Assembly: GCA_965602035.1 (NCBI GenBank)
Contig: OZ271919.1
Span: 496,001 to 560,000 of the forward strand
Direction: 5' to 3'
From: Natronospirillum sp965602035
GTDB lineage: Bacteria > Pseudomonadota > Gammaproteobacteria > Pseudomonadales > Natronospirillaceae
DNA: 64,000 nt
Shown here piece by piece: positions 1 through 8,024 of this stretch. The notes under the pieces are model-generated. The model was not told the DNA's origin. It saw only the letters and a program-made list of their open reading frames with translations, and made no database searches. The number at the start of each line of letters is the position of its first letter. The first letter of the stretch is position 1. The position numbers were made by a program, and so were the translations under genes.

Positions 1-825
1 GGGGTTTATTTCGGCCACGGCACGGACAACGCCTGGGATGAAGCGACATTTCTGGTTCTGAGTGCGGTGCATCAGCCACTCGACGGATCGGACCAGCTCC
101 TGCATCTGCGCCTGACGGCGAGAGAAAAGACCCGTATTGCCGGCTGGCTGGAGCAGCGGGTCAGCCAGCGACTGCCACTTCCGTACATTACCGGCGAAGC
201 CTGGTTCGCAGGGCGTCCATACCGGGTTACGCCGGATGTGCTGGTGCCCCGGTCTCCGTTTGCCGAGCTTCTTGACGCCGCATTCGAACCCTGGCTTGTG
301 GTTTCGCCCCAGCACATTCTGGACATGTGTACCGGGTCCGGCTGTATCGGCATTGAAGCGGCCCTTCGGTTTCCTGACGCCCGTGTGACCCTGGTGGATA
401 TCAGCAGTGAGGCACTCACTGTCGCCGCTGACAATATTTCCCGTCACGGTGTGGCAGACCGTGTGAACAGTGTCTGTTCCGATGGCTTTGCCAACCTGGC
501 CGGTGAGCAATTCGACCTGATACTCGCCAACCCGCCCTACGTCGATGCGGAGGATCTGGCCGACATGCCTGCAGAATACCGGCATGAGCCGGTGCTGGCG
601 CTCGGCTCCGGCGACGATGGCCTCGATCTCACCCGCCGTCTGCTGGCGGAAGCTCCGGCATACCTGACCGAAGACGGGCTCATGTTTACCGAGGTCGGCA
701 ACAGTGCCGGAGCCGTTGAAGCCGCTTTCCCCGACCTGCCGGTCACCTGGGTGGAACTGGAACAGGGCGGGCATGGTATATTCATGGTATCGCACAGCGA
801 TCTGGCGTCGGCGTCGCAGGCCTGA
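1..825 (+). CDS. prmB: 50S ribosomal protein L3 N5-glutamine methyltransferase (5' partial)
   Basis: SAM-dependent methyltransferase that modifies a glutamine of ribosomal protein L3. The reading frame is open from base 1 and reads GVYFGHGTDNAWDEA, which fits the N-terminal helical domain of PrmB. The start codon therefore lies upstream of the window, and the GTG at 67 is internal. The SAM-binding motif I region (LDMCTGSGCIGIE) is present. The catalytic NPPY motif is followed by VDAEDLADMPAEYRHEP, the extension that separates PrmB from the release-factor methylase PrmC. The protein ends about where E. coli PrmB ends, so only some 30-40 N-terminal residues are missing. aroC follows after a 62-bp gap, a common gammaproteobacterial pairing. 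Confidence 0.95.
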   Translation, partial: GVYFGHGTDNAWDEATFLVLSAVHQPLDGSDQLLHLRLTAREKTRIAGWLEQRVSQRLPLPYITGEAWFAGRPYRVTPDVLVPRSPFAELLDAAFEPWLVVSPQHILDMCTGSGCIGIEAALRFPDARVTLVDISSEALTVAADNISRHGVADRVNSVCSDGFANLAGEQFDLILANPPYVDAEDLADMPAEYRHEPVLALGSGDDGLDLTRRLLAEAPAYLTEDGLMFTEVGNSAGAVEAAFPDLPVTWVELEQGGHGIFMVSHSDLASASQA

Positions 826-887
826 TGCTGCGGTGATCGCGACGGGCGCCGATGCGCCTCAACATCTGGCAGGAGAATTCGAACCCT

Positions 888-1973
888 ATGGCGGGCAATA
901 CATTCGGCTCAATGTTTACTCTGACAACCTTCGGCGAAAGTCATGGCCACGCGCTCGGTGCGGTGGTGGATGGCTGTCCGCCGGGGCTGGCCCTGTCGGA
1001 AGAAGACCTGCAGGGCGATCTGGACCGGCGCAAACCGGGTCAGTCGCGCTATACCACACAGCGTCGGGAAGGCGATCAGGTAAAGATACTGAGCGGAGTG
1101 TTTGACGGGCGCACGACAGGCACCCCCATCGGCCTGTTAATCGAAAATACCGATCAGCGCTCGCGGGATTACGCGAACATCAAGGAGCAATACCGTCCGG
1201 CGCATGCGGACTATGTGTATGACCAGAAATACGGGTTCCGGGATTACCGCGGTGGCGGCCGTTCTTCGGCACGGGAAACCGCCATGCGGGTTGCGGCAGG
1301 TGCCATTGCCCGTAAATACCTCAAAACAGAATTCAATATCGAGATCAACGGTTACCTCTCGCAGCTCGGGCCCATTGTACTGGAGCCGGTCGACCTCTCG
1401 GCCGTGAACCAGAACCCGTTCTTCTGTCCGCAGCCAGACAAGTTACCTGAGCTCGAGAGCTATATGCAGGCGCTTATCAAGGAAGGCAATTCCATCGGTG
1501 CCCGGATATCGGTGGTTGCGACCGGCGTGCCGCCCGGCCTGGGTGAGCCGGTGTTTGACCGGCTCGATGCGGAGCTCGCCCATGGCCTGATGAGTATCAA
1601 TGCCGTACGTGGCGTTGAGATCGGCGACGGGTTCCAGGCCGTGTCCCAGAAAGGCACGGAGCATCGGGATGAGATGACGCCGGACGGGTTTCTGTCAAAC
1701 CATGCCGGTGGCGTACTGGGAGGTATTTCCACTGGCCAGGATATTGTGGCGCACCTGGCGCTCAAACCGACATCCAGTCTGCGCCTGCCGGGGCGCAGTA
1801 TCAACCGGTCGGGCGAGGCCATTGAGGTCTCGACCAAAGGGCGTCACGACCCCTGCGTCGGGATTCGGGCCACCCCGATTGCCGAGGCCATGATGGCTCT
1901 GGTGTTGATGGACCACGCATTACGTCACCGCGGCCAGAATGCCGGCATCGTACCTCCCATCCCGCCGCTCTGA
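888..1973 (+). CDS. aroC: chorismate synthase
   Basis: Converts 5-enolpyruvylshikimate 3-phosphate to chorismate with reduced FMN, the last step of the shikimate pathway. The start is placed at ATG 888 because the product then begins MAGNTFGSMFTLTTFGESHG, matching the family N terminus. It gives 361 residues, the same length as the E. coli enzyme. AGGAG at 871-875 is a plausible, slightly distant ribosome binding site. Signature segments GESHG, YRPAHADYVYDQKYG and RGGGRSSARETAMRVAAGA are intact. The 3' end overlaps the next gene by up to 35 bp. A DAHP synthase, the first enzyme of the same pathway, lies 1.6 kb downstream on the opposite strand. Confidence 0.97.
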   Translation: MAGNTFGSMFTLTTFGESHGHALGAVVDGCPPGLALSEEDLQGDLDRRKPGQSRYTTQRREGDQVKILSGVFDGRTTGTPIGLLIENTDQRSRDYANIKEQYRPAHADYVYDQKYGFRDYRGGGRSSARETAMRVAAGAIARKYLKTEFNIEINGYLSQLGPIVLEPVDLSAVNQNPFFCPQPDKLPELESYMQALIKEGNSIGARISVVATGVPPGLGEPVFDRLDAELAHGLMSINAVRGVEIGDGFQAVSQKGTEHRDEMTPDGFLSNHAGGVLGGISTGQDIVAHLALKPTSSLRLPGRSINRSGEAIEVSTKGRHDPCVGIRATPIAEAMMALVLMDHALRHRGQNAGIVPPIPPL

Positions 1974-2745
1974 TACGTTGCCGGTACTGCCGGAGGCGTT
2001 ACTCAGAAAAGTCGGGGCAGTTCATCGGGTCGTGAAACTCGGCGAGGGCACCGGTTATCAGTCCTGGCGCCTTGATTCGGCACATGGGCCAGTGGTCTGG
2101 CGAGTGCCGGGCCCCGATCAGCCGGGCAGTGACCGGCTGCGCGAACACCGTATCCTTCGAATACTGCCTGAGAGCAGTCGCGCGCCGCGCCTGCTCTGGA
2201 CCTGTGAACAGGGCCAGCTGCAGTCCTTCACGGCCGGCCGGTCGGCCCATCAGGCAACACCGGATGCGCGACAGCGCCGGGTGCTGCTGGAGGCTGTTCT
2301 GTCGACCTGGTCTGCCGATACCGGCGAGCCGGCCTACGACTACCCCGGACTGGTTCGGGAATACCAGCGCCTGGCGTCGTCTCCCCGGGCGGACGCGCTT
2401 GCTGCGTCGCTGCTGTCCGAGCTGCAGGACTGGCCCGATGCACCCCCCTGCCTGACACACCATGATCTGCACGCCGGAAACGTCGTACTGGCAGAAGCCT
2501 ACCCCGATATCTGTCTGCTCGACTGGGAATACGCCGCGCCCGGTAACCCGTGGCTGGATGCCGCAGCACTGGATCAGTGGCTGCAACTGAGTGCCGATGA
2601 CCTGGACTTTCTGTTGCCGGTACTTCACCGGTTTGCCCTGCCGGGTGGCGACAGTCTGGTTCGATACCGACATTGGCTGTCGCAACTGGAGTCGCTCTGG
2701 TGGCTTGCCAGCGACCGCGGGAAAGACACTGACAACAGGGCGTAA
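1939..2745 (+). CDS. aminoglycoside phosphotransferase-fold kinase, thiamine/choline kinase-like
   Basis: Small kinase of the APH/choline kinase fold, up to 268 residues. The catalytic loop HHDLHAGN (Brenner motif HxDxxxxN) lies near residue 175 and the metal-binding LLDWEYA follows about 20 residues later. Family members phosphorylate small alcohols such as thiamine, choline or sugars. Overall size and spacing resemble ThiK, but the substrate cannot be read from the sequence. The ATG at 1939 lies inside aroC. An in-frame TTG at 1978, just after the aroC stop, is an alternative start that would avoid the overlap. The overlap suggests translational coupling to aroC. No resistance role is implied. 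Confidence 0.75.
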   Translation: MPASYLPSRRSDTLPVLPEALLRKVGAVHRVVKLGEGTGYQSWRLDSAHGPVVWRVPGPDQPGSDRLREHRILRILPESSRAPRLLWTCEQGQLQSFTAGRSAHQATPDARQRRVLLEAVLSTWSADTGEPAYDYPGLVREYQRLASSPRADALAASLLSELQDWPDAPPCLTHHDLHAGNVVLAEAYPDICLLDWEYAAPGNPWLDAAALDQWLQLSADDLDFLLPVLHRFALPGGDSLVRYRHWLSQLESLWWLASDRGKDTDNRA

Positions 2746-2760
2746 ATGCCGGTGGCTGGT

Positions 2761-2789
2761 TTGACGCTCCGGAGGCGCCACGCTAGGGT
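2761..2789 (+). promoter_or_regulatory. candidate sigma70 promoter for the secreted Gln-rich protein
   Basis: TTGACG at 2761-2766 and TAGGGT at 2784-2789 are separated by 17 bases, the optimal spacing. It lies just after the kinase gene and about 100 bases ahead of the GTG start at 2890. The -10 element is only moderately good. Confidence 0.4.
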
Positions 2790-2889
2790 GCAGTCGTTAC
2801 GGAGCCCCTGAATGATTCCACGCAGGTTCCTGCGGGGAATGGTTCAGTGGTTCATCAGTAAATGCAGTAACCACAAGACGGAGTATAGT

Positions 2890-3537
2890 GTGATCCATAA
2901 TCCTACAAGACTGATACTGATTGCCCTGACAACAGTGCTGTTTGCTGGTGCGGCCTATGCGCAGCAGACACAGCTCAACGCAGACGTACTAAGCCGTTGG
3001 GCGAACAGCATGGAAGACATCGAAGAATGGGCCGGCAACCAGGATGACCTGTCCGCTGAGGACTTCAACGACCCGGACAACCCGATGGACATGCAGGCTT
3101 CCATGAGCTATGCCGCAGAGCAGAACCCGCCGGTCCGGGATATCATTACCGACGCCGGCTTTGACAGTGTTGACCAGTGGGCCAACGTGGGTGCCCGCGC
3201 CATTAACGCCTACGGTGGGCTGATGATCCGGGAGCAGGGCGGCAGCCGTGAACAGATGCAGTCTGCCATGGACCAGCAACTGCAGGCGCTGTCCAACGAC
3301 CCGAACGTAACGGAAGAGCAGCTTGCACAGATCCGGCAGCAGATGGAGGCGTCCCAGGACCTGATGAACCGCATGCTGGATGCGCCGGAAGCCGATGTGA
3401 TGGCGGTTGAGAACAACCGCGAATTGTTCGATGACCTTTACAACTCGTCACAGCAGCAGGGTCAGGGTAACCGGCAGAGTCGTGGCAATAGCCAGGGCCA
3501 GGGAAACAGTCAGAGCCAGGGCAACGGCCAGAACTGA
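2890..3537 (+). CDS. secreted hypothetical protein with Gln/Gly/Asn-rich tail
   Basis: Not assigned to a family. The GTG start at 2890 is chosen because GGAG at 2880-2883 sits six bases upstream and the product then opens with a clean signal peptide (hydrophobic core LILIALTTVLFAGAA, likely cut after AYA). An in-frame ATG at 2812 would put about 26 residues in front of that signal. The mature part is about 190 residues, acidic and helical-looking, rich in Gln, Met and Asp. It has no cysteine pairs or recognisable catalytic motif. The last 25 or so residues are low complexity with repeated QGN/SQG units. A periplasmic or surface location is inferred. It has its own candidate promoter and ends before a strong hairpin, so it is probably monocistronic. 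Confidence 0.7.
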   Translation: MIHNPTRLILIALTTVLFAGAAYAQQTQLNADVLSRWANSMEDIEEWAGNQDDLSAEDFNDPDNPMDMQASMSYAAEQNPPVRDIITDAGFDSVDQWANVGARAINAYGGLMIREQGGSREQMQSAMDQQLQALSNDPNVTEEQLAQIRQQMEASQDLMNRMLDAPEADVMAVENNRELFDDLYNSSQQQGQGNRQSRGNSQGQGNSQSQGNGQN

Positions 3538-3565
3538 AGAGTGCGGTAAAAGGAAAAGGAAGGAG

Positions 3566-3596
3566 ACTCAGGGTCGGTGGAGCGCCGACCCTGAGT
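3566..3596. terminator. hairpin between convergent genes, likely terminator for the DAHP synthase gene
   Basis: Perfect 12-bp inverted repeat (ACTCAGGGTCGG at 3566-3577 pairing with 3585-3596) around a 7-base loop. Read on the minus strand, the stem is followed by a pyrimidine-rich CTCCTTCCTTTTCCTTTT stretch, which fits a terminator for the minus-strand DAHP synthase ending at 3620. The plus-strand side lacks a T run. A second hairpin (GCGGCCTG at 3609-3616 with 3621-3628) overlaps the DAHP synthase stop codon. Confidence 0.6.
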
Positions 3597-3619
3597 GTGC
3601 CATTAATGGCGGCCTGGCA

Positions 3620-4702
3620 TCAGGCCGCGTTTGAGGGGAGTTGCCGGCCGGGCAAGACCGGCTTCAGTTTCTCCCGCATGTCGCGAATGCAGCGTTCGGT
3701 CTCATCCCAGCCAATGCAGCCGTCCGTAACCGATACCCCGTATTGCATTTCGTTCCGGTCCGCGGACAACTTCTGATTGCCGTGGCCGATGTTGCTCTCG
3801 ATCATCAGGCCCACAATGGAGCTGTTGCCATCCATGATCTGATGGGTGACGTTTTCCGCAACCAGTGGCTGCAGCGACGGGTCCTTGTTCGAATTCGCGT
3901 GTGAACAGTCCACCATGATATTCGGCGTGAGGCCGGCTTTCTGCAGTGCCTGCTCGCACAGCTGCACATTGACCGAGTCATAGTTTGGCTTGCCGTTACC
4001 ACCGCGCAACACGACATGCCCGAAGCGGTTGCCCCGTGTCTGCGTTATGGCCACCTGTCCGTTGCTGTCGATGCCGAGGAAACGGTGCGGATGGCTGACC
4101 GATTTCAGCGCATTGATCGCGACCTCGAGACTGCCATCGGTGCCATTCTTGAAGCCGACGGCACTGGACAGACCACTGGCCATTTCGCGGTGCGTCTGCG
4201 ATTCGGTGGTACGTGCGCCGATCGCTGACCATGAAATCAGGTCCTGCAGGTACTGCGGCGTGATCGGGTCCAGCGCCTCGGTCGCGGTCGGAATGCCCAT
4301 TTCAGCGATATCCAGCAGTAATCGGCGGCCGATGTGCAGACCATCCTCGATCTTGAACGAATCATCCAGGTACGGGTCATTGATCAGGCCTTTCCAGCCT
4401 ACCGTGGTTCGCGGCTTTTCGAAATAGACCCGCATCACCAGCAGCAGCGTATCCGACACCTCTTCGGCCAGCGCCTTGAAGCGGCGGGCGTAATCCTTGG
4501 CGGCATCCACATCGTGCACTGAACAGGGGCCGACGACCATAAAAATGCGCGGGTCTTTACGGTCCAGAATATCCTGTACCTGCTGGCGCCCGGATTCCAC
4601 GACGGCGGCAGCCCCTTCGGAAATCGGCATTTCCTGCTTGAGCGCTGACGGCGTCACCAGAACGTGCTGGGATTCAATATTGAGGTTTTCAATCGCTGCC
4701 AT
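3620..4702 (-). CDS. aroF/aroG/aroH family: 3-deoxy-7-phosphoheptulonate synthase (class I DAHP synthase)
   Basis: Condenses phosphoenolpyruvate with erythrose 4-phosphate, the committed step of aromatic amino acid synthesis. The 360-residue product has the AroFGH-type core: VVGPCSVHD, MRVYFEKPRTTVGWKGL, GARTTESQ, the VDCSHANSNKDP metal and substrate region, and the C-terminal YGVSVTDGCIGW. The start is ATG 4702, with AGG at 4709-4711 six bases upstream. An in-frame TTG two codons earlier is less likely. The N-terminal extension that carries the allosteric site in this family is present. Which aromatic amino acid inhibits it cannot be told from the sequence. It is transcribed toward the Gln-rich protein gene and is probably monocistronic. 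Confidence 0.94.
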   Translation of the reverse strand: MAAIENLNIESQHVLVTPSALKQEMPISEGAAAVVESGRQQVQDILDRKDPRIFMVVGPCSVHDVDAAKDYARRFKALAEEVSDTLLLVMRVYFEKPRTTVGWKGLINDPYLDDSFKIEDGLHIGRRLLLDIAEMGIPTATEALDPITPQYLQDLISWSAIGARTTESQTHREMASGLSSAVGFKNGTDGSLEVAINALKSVSHPHRFLGIDSNGQVAITQTRGNRFGHVVLRGGNGKPNYDSVNVQLCEQALQKAGLTPNIMVDCSHANSNKDPSLQPLVAENVTHQIMDGNSSIVGLMIESNIGHGNQKLSADRNEMQYGVSVTDGCIGWDETERCIRDMREKLKPVLPGRQLPSNAA

Positions 4703-4785
4703 ACACAACCTGCAAAAGCTATTGAGTGATCAGCCGCTATAGTAGCGTATTCGGTGGTCAACGAACAGACAGTCAGCCCGCCCCA

Positions 4786-4803
4786 TGACTGTGACAGCAG
4801 TCA
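4786..4803. promoter_or_regulatory. dyad in the divergent region upstream of the DAHP synthase gene
   Basis: Perfect inverted repeat TGACTG-N6-CAGTCA in the 195-base region between two divergent genes. Its position suits an operator for the DAHP synthase gene on the minus strand, but it does not match a TyrR box (TGTAAA-N6-TTTACA). No convincing promoter with normal spacing is visible beside it. Confidence 0.25.
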
Positions 4804-4897
4804 CGTTTACGGCTGTCAGCAGTAGCGGCTGAACCCTGTGCGAGTTAGCATTCAACGCACATCGGACGGCGGGTAATCGGGCGTGAGTGAAGTAACT

Positions 4898-5329
4898 ATG
4901 AAACGACGTTACAGGGAATGGTTGGTTGTGCTGGCTGCGGCAATCGGCGTGATGATTTTTTCTGTCGCGATTACCTATGTTGCCACGCGCCTCAACCCCG
5001 AGCCGGGCGACACTCGCACGCTTGTCGGCCGTCTGCTGAATCAGCCGATACCGGAGGTTCGGACCCCCGCTGAAATTCCGTTGCAGACGGCGTATCAGAA
5101 TTGCCGGGCCCGGATCATGTCGGATGTCGGTGACGAGGTTCAGAGTATCAGCTTTGACAACCGGGCTTCCCGGTACAACGGCGAAGAGGGGTTCTACCAG
5201 GTGTTCATGAACGTCTATTTCCTGACGTCCCGTCAGTCCGTTTATTCGCGCTGTAATGTGTCGGCAACCAACGGGCAGATACTCGAATACCGTCTGCGGG
5301 CGGATCAGGGCTTCCTGTTCAGCTTCTGA
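4898..5329 (+). CDS. hypothetical protein with one N-terminal membrane anchor
   Basis: Unrecognised protein of 143 residues from ATG 4898, or 148 from an in-frame GTG at 4883. Neither start has a strong ribosome binding site. A basic N terminus (MKRRYREW) precedes a single hydrophobic segment of about 22 residues (VVLAAAIGVMIFSVAITYVA), then a polar domain of about 105 residues. This looks like an inner-membrane anchor with a periplasmic C-terminal domain. The domain contains two cysteines (NCRARI and SRCNVS) that could form a disulfide. Downstream, cysB begins after 94 bases. No family assignment is offered. Confidence 0.6.
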   Translation: MKRRYREWLVVLAAAIGVMIFSVAITYVATRLNPEPGDTRTLVGRLLNQPIPEVRTPAEIPLQTAYQNCRARIMSDVGDEVQSISFDNRASRYNGEEGFYQVFMNVYFLTSRQSVYSRCNVSATNGQILEYRLRADQGFLFSF

Positions 5330-5423
5330 TCTGTTGCCTCAGCGGGCCTGTGCACCAACTTGACGCGGTCAAGGAAGGCCGCCATAGTTGCAGCCATACC
5401 CGTTGATCACCAGAGTCCGGCTC

Positions 5424-6398
5424 ATGAAGCTTCAACAGCTCCGTTACATCTGGGAGGTTGCGCATCACGACCTGAATGTGTCCGCGACGGCCCAGGCACT
5501 GTTTACATCACAACCGGGTATTTCCAAGCAGATCCGCCTGCTGGAAGATGAGCTGGGTGTCGAGATCTTTGCCCGCAGTGGTAAGCATCTGACCCGGGTC
5601 ACACCCGCCGGAGAGGCGATACTGAAGGTCGCGGGCGACGTGCTCAACAAGGTCGAGAGCATCAAGCAGGTCGCTCAGGAATTCAGTGACCAGAACCGGG
5701 GAACGCTGTCCATTGCCACCACGCATACCCAGGCGCGTTACGCGCTGCCTCCGGTAATTCGCTCCTTCATCGAACTGTTCCCGGATGTGTCCCTGCAATT
5801 GCGCCAGGGCACGCCCATGCAGATAGCGGAAATGGCCGCCAACGGCAGTGCGGATCTGGCCATTGCGACCGAGGCCATGGAGCATTTCCAGGACCTGGTC
5901 ATGCTCCCGTGCTATCAATGGAACCGCAGCATTGTCGTGCCGAAGGACCATCCGCTGGTGCACGAACAGCCGCTGACACTCGAAGCGATTGCGCGCTATC
6001 CGATCGTTACCTATATCTTTGGTTTTACCGGGCGCTCCAAGCTGGATGAAGCATTCCAGAAAGTCGGCCTTGCACCGAGAACCGTTTTCACGGCCACCGA
6101 CGCCGACGTCATCAAGACGTACGTGCGGTTGGGCATGGGCGTTGGCATTGTGGCCAGCATGGCCTATGAGCCGGACAAGGACGGGGATCTCGTGTCGCTC
6201 GATGCGTCCCACCTGTTTGAACCGAGCGTTACCCGCATCGGTCTGCGTCGGGGCGTGTTCCTGCGCACCTATATGTATCGGTTCATCGAAACCTTCGCGC
6301 CGCATCTGTCACGGGATCGAGTGGATGCCGCGTTGCAGTGCACGTCGCAGGACGATATCGACGCGCTCTTTGCGCACGACCGGATGCCGGTTCTGTAA
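5424..6398 (+). CDS. cysB: CysB, LysR-type regulator of the cysteine regulon
   Basis: LysR-family transcription factor that activates sulfate assimilation and cysteine synthesis genes in response to N-acetylserine or O-acetylserine. The start at ATG 5424 gives MKLQQLRYIWEVAHHDLNVS and 324 residues, the same start and length as E. coli CysB. The N-terminal winged helix-turn-helix (ALFTSQPGISKQIRLLEDEL) is followed by the linker helix and the effector domain with the conserved TTHTQARYALP and VTYIFGFTGRSKLD segments. The downstream EAL gene begins 63 bases later on the same strand. No sulfur genes are in the window, so it acts in trans. Confidence 0.95.
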   Translation: MKLQQLRYIWEVAHHDLNVSATAQALFTSQPGISKQIRLLEDELGVEIFARSGKHLTRVTPAGEAILKVAGDVLNKVESIKQVAQEFSDQNRGTLSIATTHTQARYALPPVIRSFIELFPDVSLQLRQGTPMQIAEMAANGSADLAIATEAMEHFQDLVMLPCYQWNRSIVVPKDHPLVHEQPLTLEAIARYPIVTYIFGFTGRSKLDEAFQKVGLAPRTVFTATDADVIKTYVRLGMGVGIVASMAYEPDKDGDLVSLDASHLFEPSVTRIGLRRGVFLRTYMYRFIETFAPHLSRDRVDAALQCTSQDDIDALFAHDRMPVL

Positions 6399-6461
6399 CA
6401 CGCCTGTCATATCCCGGTGCCAGAGTCTGCCCCAGGTCTTCGGGTCAGGCAGGAGTTCGCC

Positions 6462-7250
6462 GTGGCATTGGCCGTGTCGTCATTTGTATACCGACAGTTG
6501 CCCTGGAATGGTATTCGCACGCATTTTCAGCCAGTCGTCGATCTGCGCGATGGCCGAATTCTCGGTTATGAAGCGCTGAGCCGTGGTCCGCGGGGCCATG
6601 ATCTGGCGCGTCCCGATGCATTATTCGGTGCCGCAGAAGCGGCCGGCTGTCTGGTGGAAATGGAGTTGTACTGCCAGGAACTGGCCATACAGAGGTTCCG
6701 CCAACGCGGATTTGCAGGACGGCTGTTTCTGAATCGGCATCCACAGGTACTCATGGCCCCCGATTACCCGCAGGGCCGTACGGATGCCCAGATCCAGGCC
6801 GTAGGGATCTCGCCCGATGATATTGTCATCGAGCTGACCGAGCAGCACCGTACCGATGACATGGCGCTGCTGGTACACGCGCTGGACTATTATCGGAACC
6901 GGGGCTACGCCACTGCGCTTGACGATGTGGGAGCCGGATACAACGGGCTCCTGGCATGGACGGAAGTACAGCCGGAATTCATCAAACTGGACCGGCATCT
7001 GCTGACCGGCATTGCCGGCCATACGGTGCGTCAGGTACTGCTTCAGCATCTGGTGAGCCTGTGTCACTGCCTCGGCGCTGAACTGATTGTGGAGGGCGTC
7101 GAGACAGCCGCCGACCTGGCGGTGCTGCGGCAATTCAATGTGCCCTATGCGCAGGGGTTCTTCCTGGCGTACCCGGGGAGTTTCCCGGTCGGTCAGGGGG
7201 TGAACCTGCCACCGCTGCACGGTGGACCGGGGCGCACGCGCCCGGCATAA
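6462..7250 (+). CDS. stand-alone EAL-domain cyclic-di-GMP phosphodiesterase
   Basis: Single EAL domain of 262 residues with no sensor, GGDEF or membrane part. The GTG start at 6462 is preferred because AGGAG at 6451-6455 lies six bases upstream. A GTG at 6417 has no such site. Residues expected of an active enzyme are present: YEAL (E37), N91 in LFLNRHP, E124 in IVIELTE, D154-D155 in LDDVGAGY, K175 in FIKLD, E211/E214 in VEGVE and Q231 in AQGFF. Hydrolysis of c-di-GMP to pGpG is therefore expected, which promotes motility over attachment. It sits between cysB and thrH on the same strand. A link to sulfur or amino acid status is speculation. Confidence 0.87.
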   Translation: MALAVSSFVYRQLPWNGIRTHFQPVVDLRDGRILGYEALSRGPRGHDLARPDALFGAAEAAGCLVEMELYCQELAIQRFRQRGFAGRLFLNRHPQVLMAPDYPQGRTDAQIQAVGISPDDIVIELTEQHRTDDMALLVHALDYYRNRGYATALDDVGAGYNGLLAWTEVQPEFIKLDRHLLTGIAGHTVRQVLLQHLVSLCHCLGAELIVEGVETAADLAVLRQFNVPYAQGFFLAYPGSFPVGQGVNLPPLHGGPGRTRPA

Positions 7251-7281
7251 TAGCGCGCAAACTTGAGAACGGGAGTCACGT

Positions 7282-7899
7282 GTGGAAATTGCCTGCCTGG
7301 ACCTTGAAGGCGTGCTGGTGCCGGAAATCTGGATTGCTTTTGCCGAAAAAACCGGCATAGATGAATTGAAAGCCACCACACGCGATATCCCCGATTATGA
7401 CGAACTGATGCAGCAGCGGTTGCGTCTGCTCGACCAGCACGGGTTGGGGTTGCGGGAAATCGAGGAAGTCATTGCGACCCTGGCCCCGTTGCCGGGCGCC
7501 AGCGACTTTGTGGACTGGTTGCGCGAGCGGTTTCAGGTTGTGATTCTCTCCGATACCTTCTACGAGTTCTCGCAGCCCCTGATGCGGCAGCTCGGTTTCC
7601 CGACACTGTTCTGCCACCGGCTTGAAACGGATGAAAACGGGCGGGTCATCAATTATCACCTCCGTCAGAAAGACCCGAAGCGTCAGTCAGTCAAAGCGTT
7701 CCACCAACTGAACTACCGGTGTATTGCGGCCGGAGACAGTTACAACGATACCACCATGTTGAGCGAGGCCGACGCGGGCATCCTGTTTCATGCGCCGGAC
7801 AATGTCATTGCCGAATTTCCTCAGTTCCCGGCGGTACATACCTATGAAGACCTGCGCGCGGAGTATGTTCGCGCCAGTGTTCGCCCGCTGAGCCTCTGA
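7282..7899 (+). CDS. thrH: ThrH phosphoserine phosphatase / homoserine phosphotransferase
   Basis: HAD-superfamily enzyme of 205 residues, the size of Pseudomonas ThrH. That enzyme dephosphorylates phosphoserine and can transfer the phosphate to homoserine. HAD motif I is present as LDLEGVLVPE (D7 nucleophile, then E9). Motif II is VVILSDTFYEF and the DSYNDTTML motif III/IV region binds Mg. The GTG start at 7282 has GGGAG at 7271-7275 upstream. The gene follows the EAL gene by 31 bases and may be cotranscribed with it. Function is inferred from strong family resemblance. Confidence 0.92.
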   Translation: MEIACLDLEGVLVPEIWIAFAEKTGIDELKATTRDIPDYDELMQQRLRLLDQHGLGLREIEEVIATLAPLPGASDFVDWLRERFQVVILSDTFYEFSQPLMRQLGFPTLFCHRLETDENGRVINYHLRQKDPKRQSVKAFHQLNYRCIAAGDSYNDTTMLSEADAGILFHAPDNVIAEFPQFPAVHTYEDLRAEYVRASVRPLSL

Positions 7900-7949
7900 T
7901 CACCATTGCGCAAAATGATGGCGGAGTCTGAAAATCTGACAATGACGTA

Positions 7950-7978
7950 TTGACAGGAGAGTCATACCACGCTGATAT
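7950..7978 (+). promoter_or_regulatory. candidate sigma70 promoter ahead of the acidic protein and PIN-PhoH gene
   Basis: A consensus -35 TTGACA at 7950-7955 is followed after 17 bases by TGATAT at 7973-7978, a poor -10. It lies about 45 bases before the start at 8025 and would drive both downstream genes. Confidence 0.35.
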
Positions 7979-8024
7979 GAGAGTAACGGGGCCCACCCGT
8001 TATACCGCTGAAGAGGAGGTTGCT

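Noticed and set aside
4709..4790. TTGACC and TATAGC on the minus strand as a promoter for the DAHP synthase gene
   Set aside because: The spacer would be only 14 bases, too short for a sigma70 promoter.
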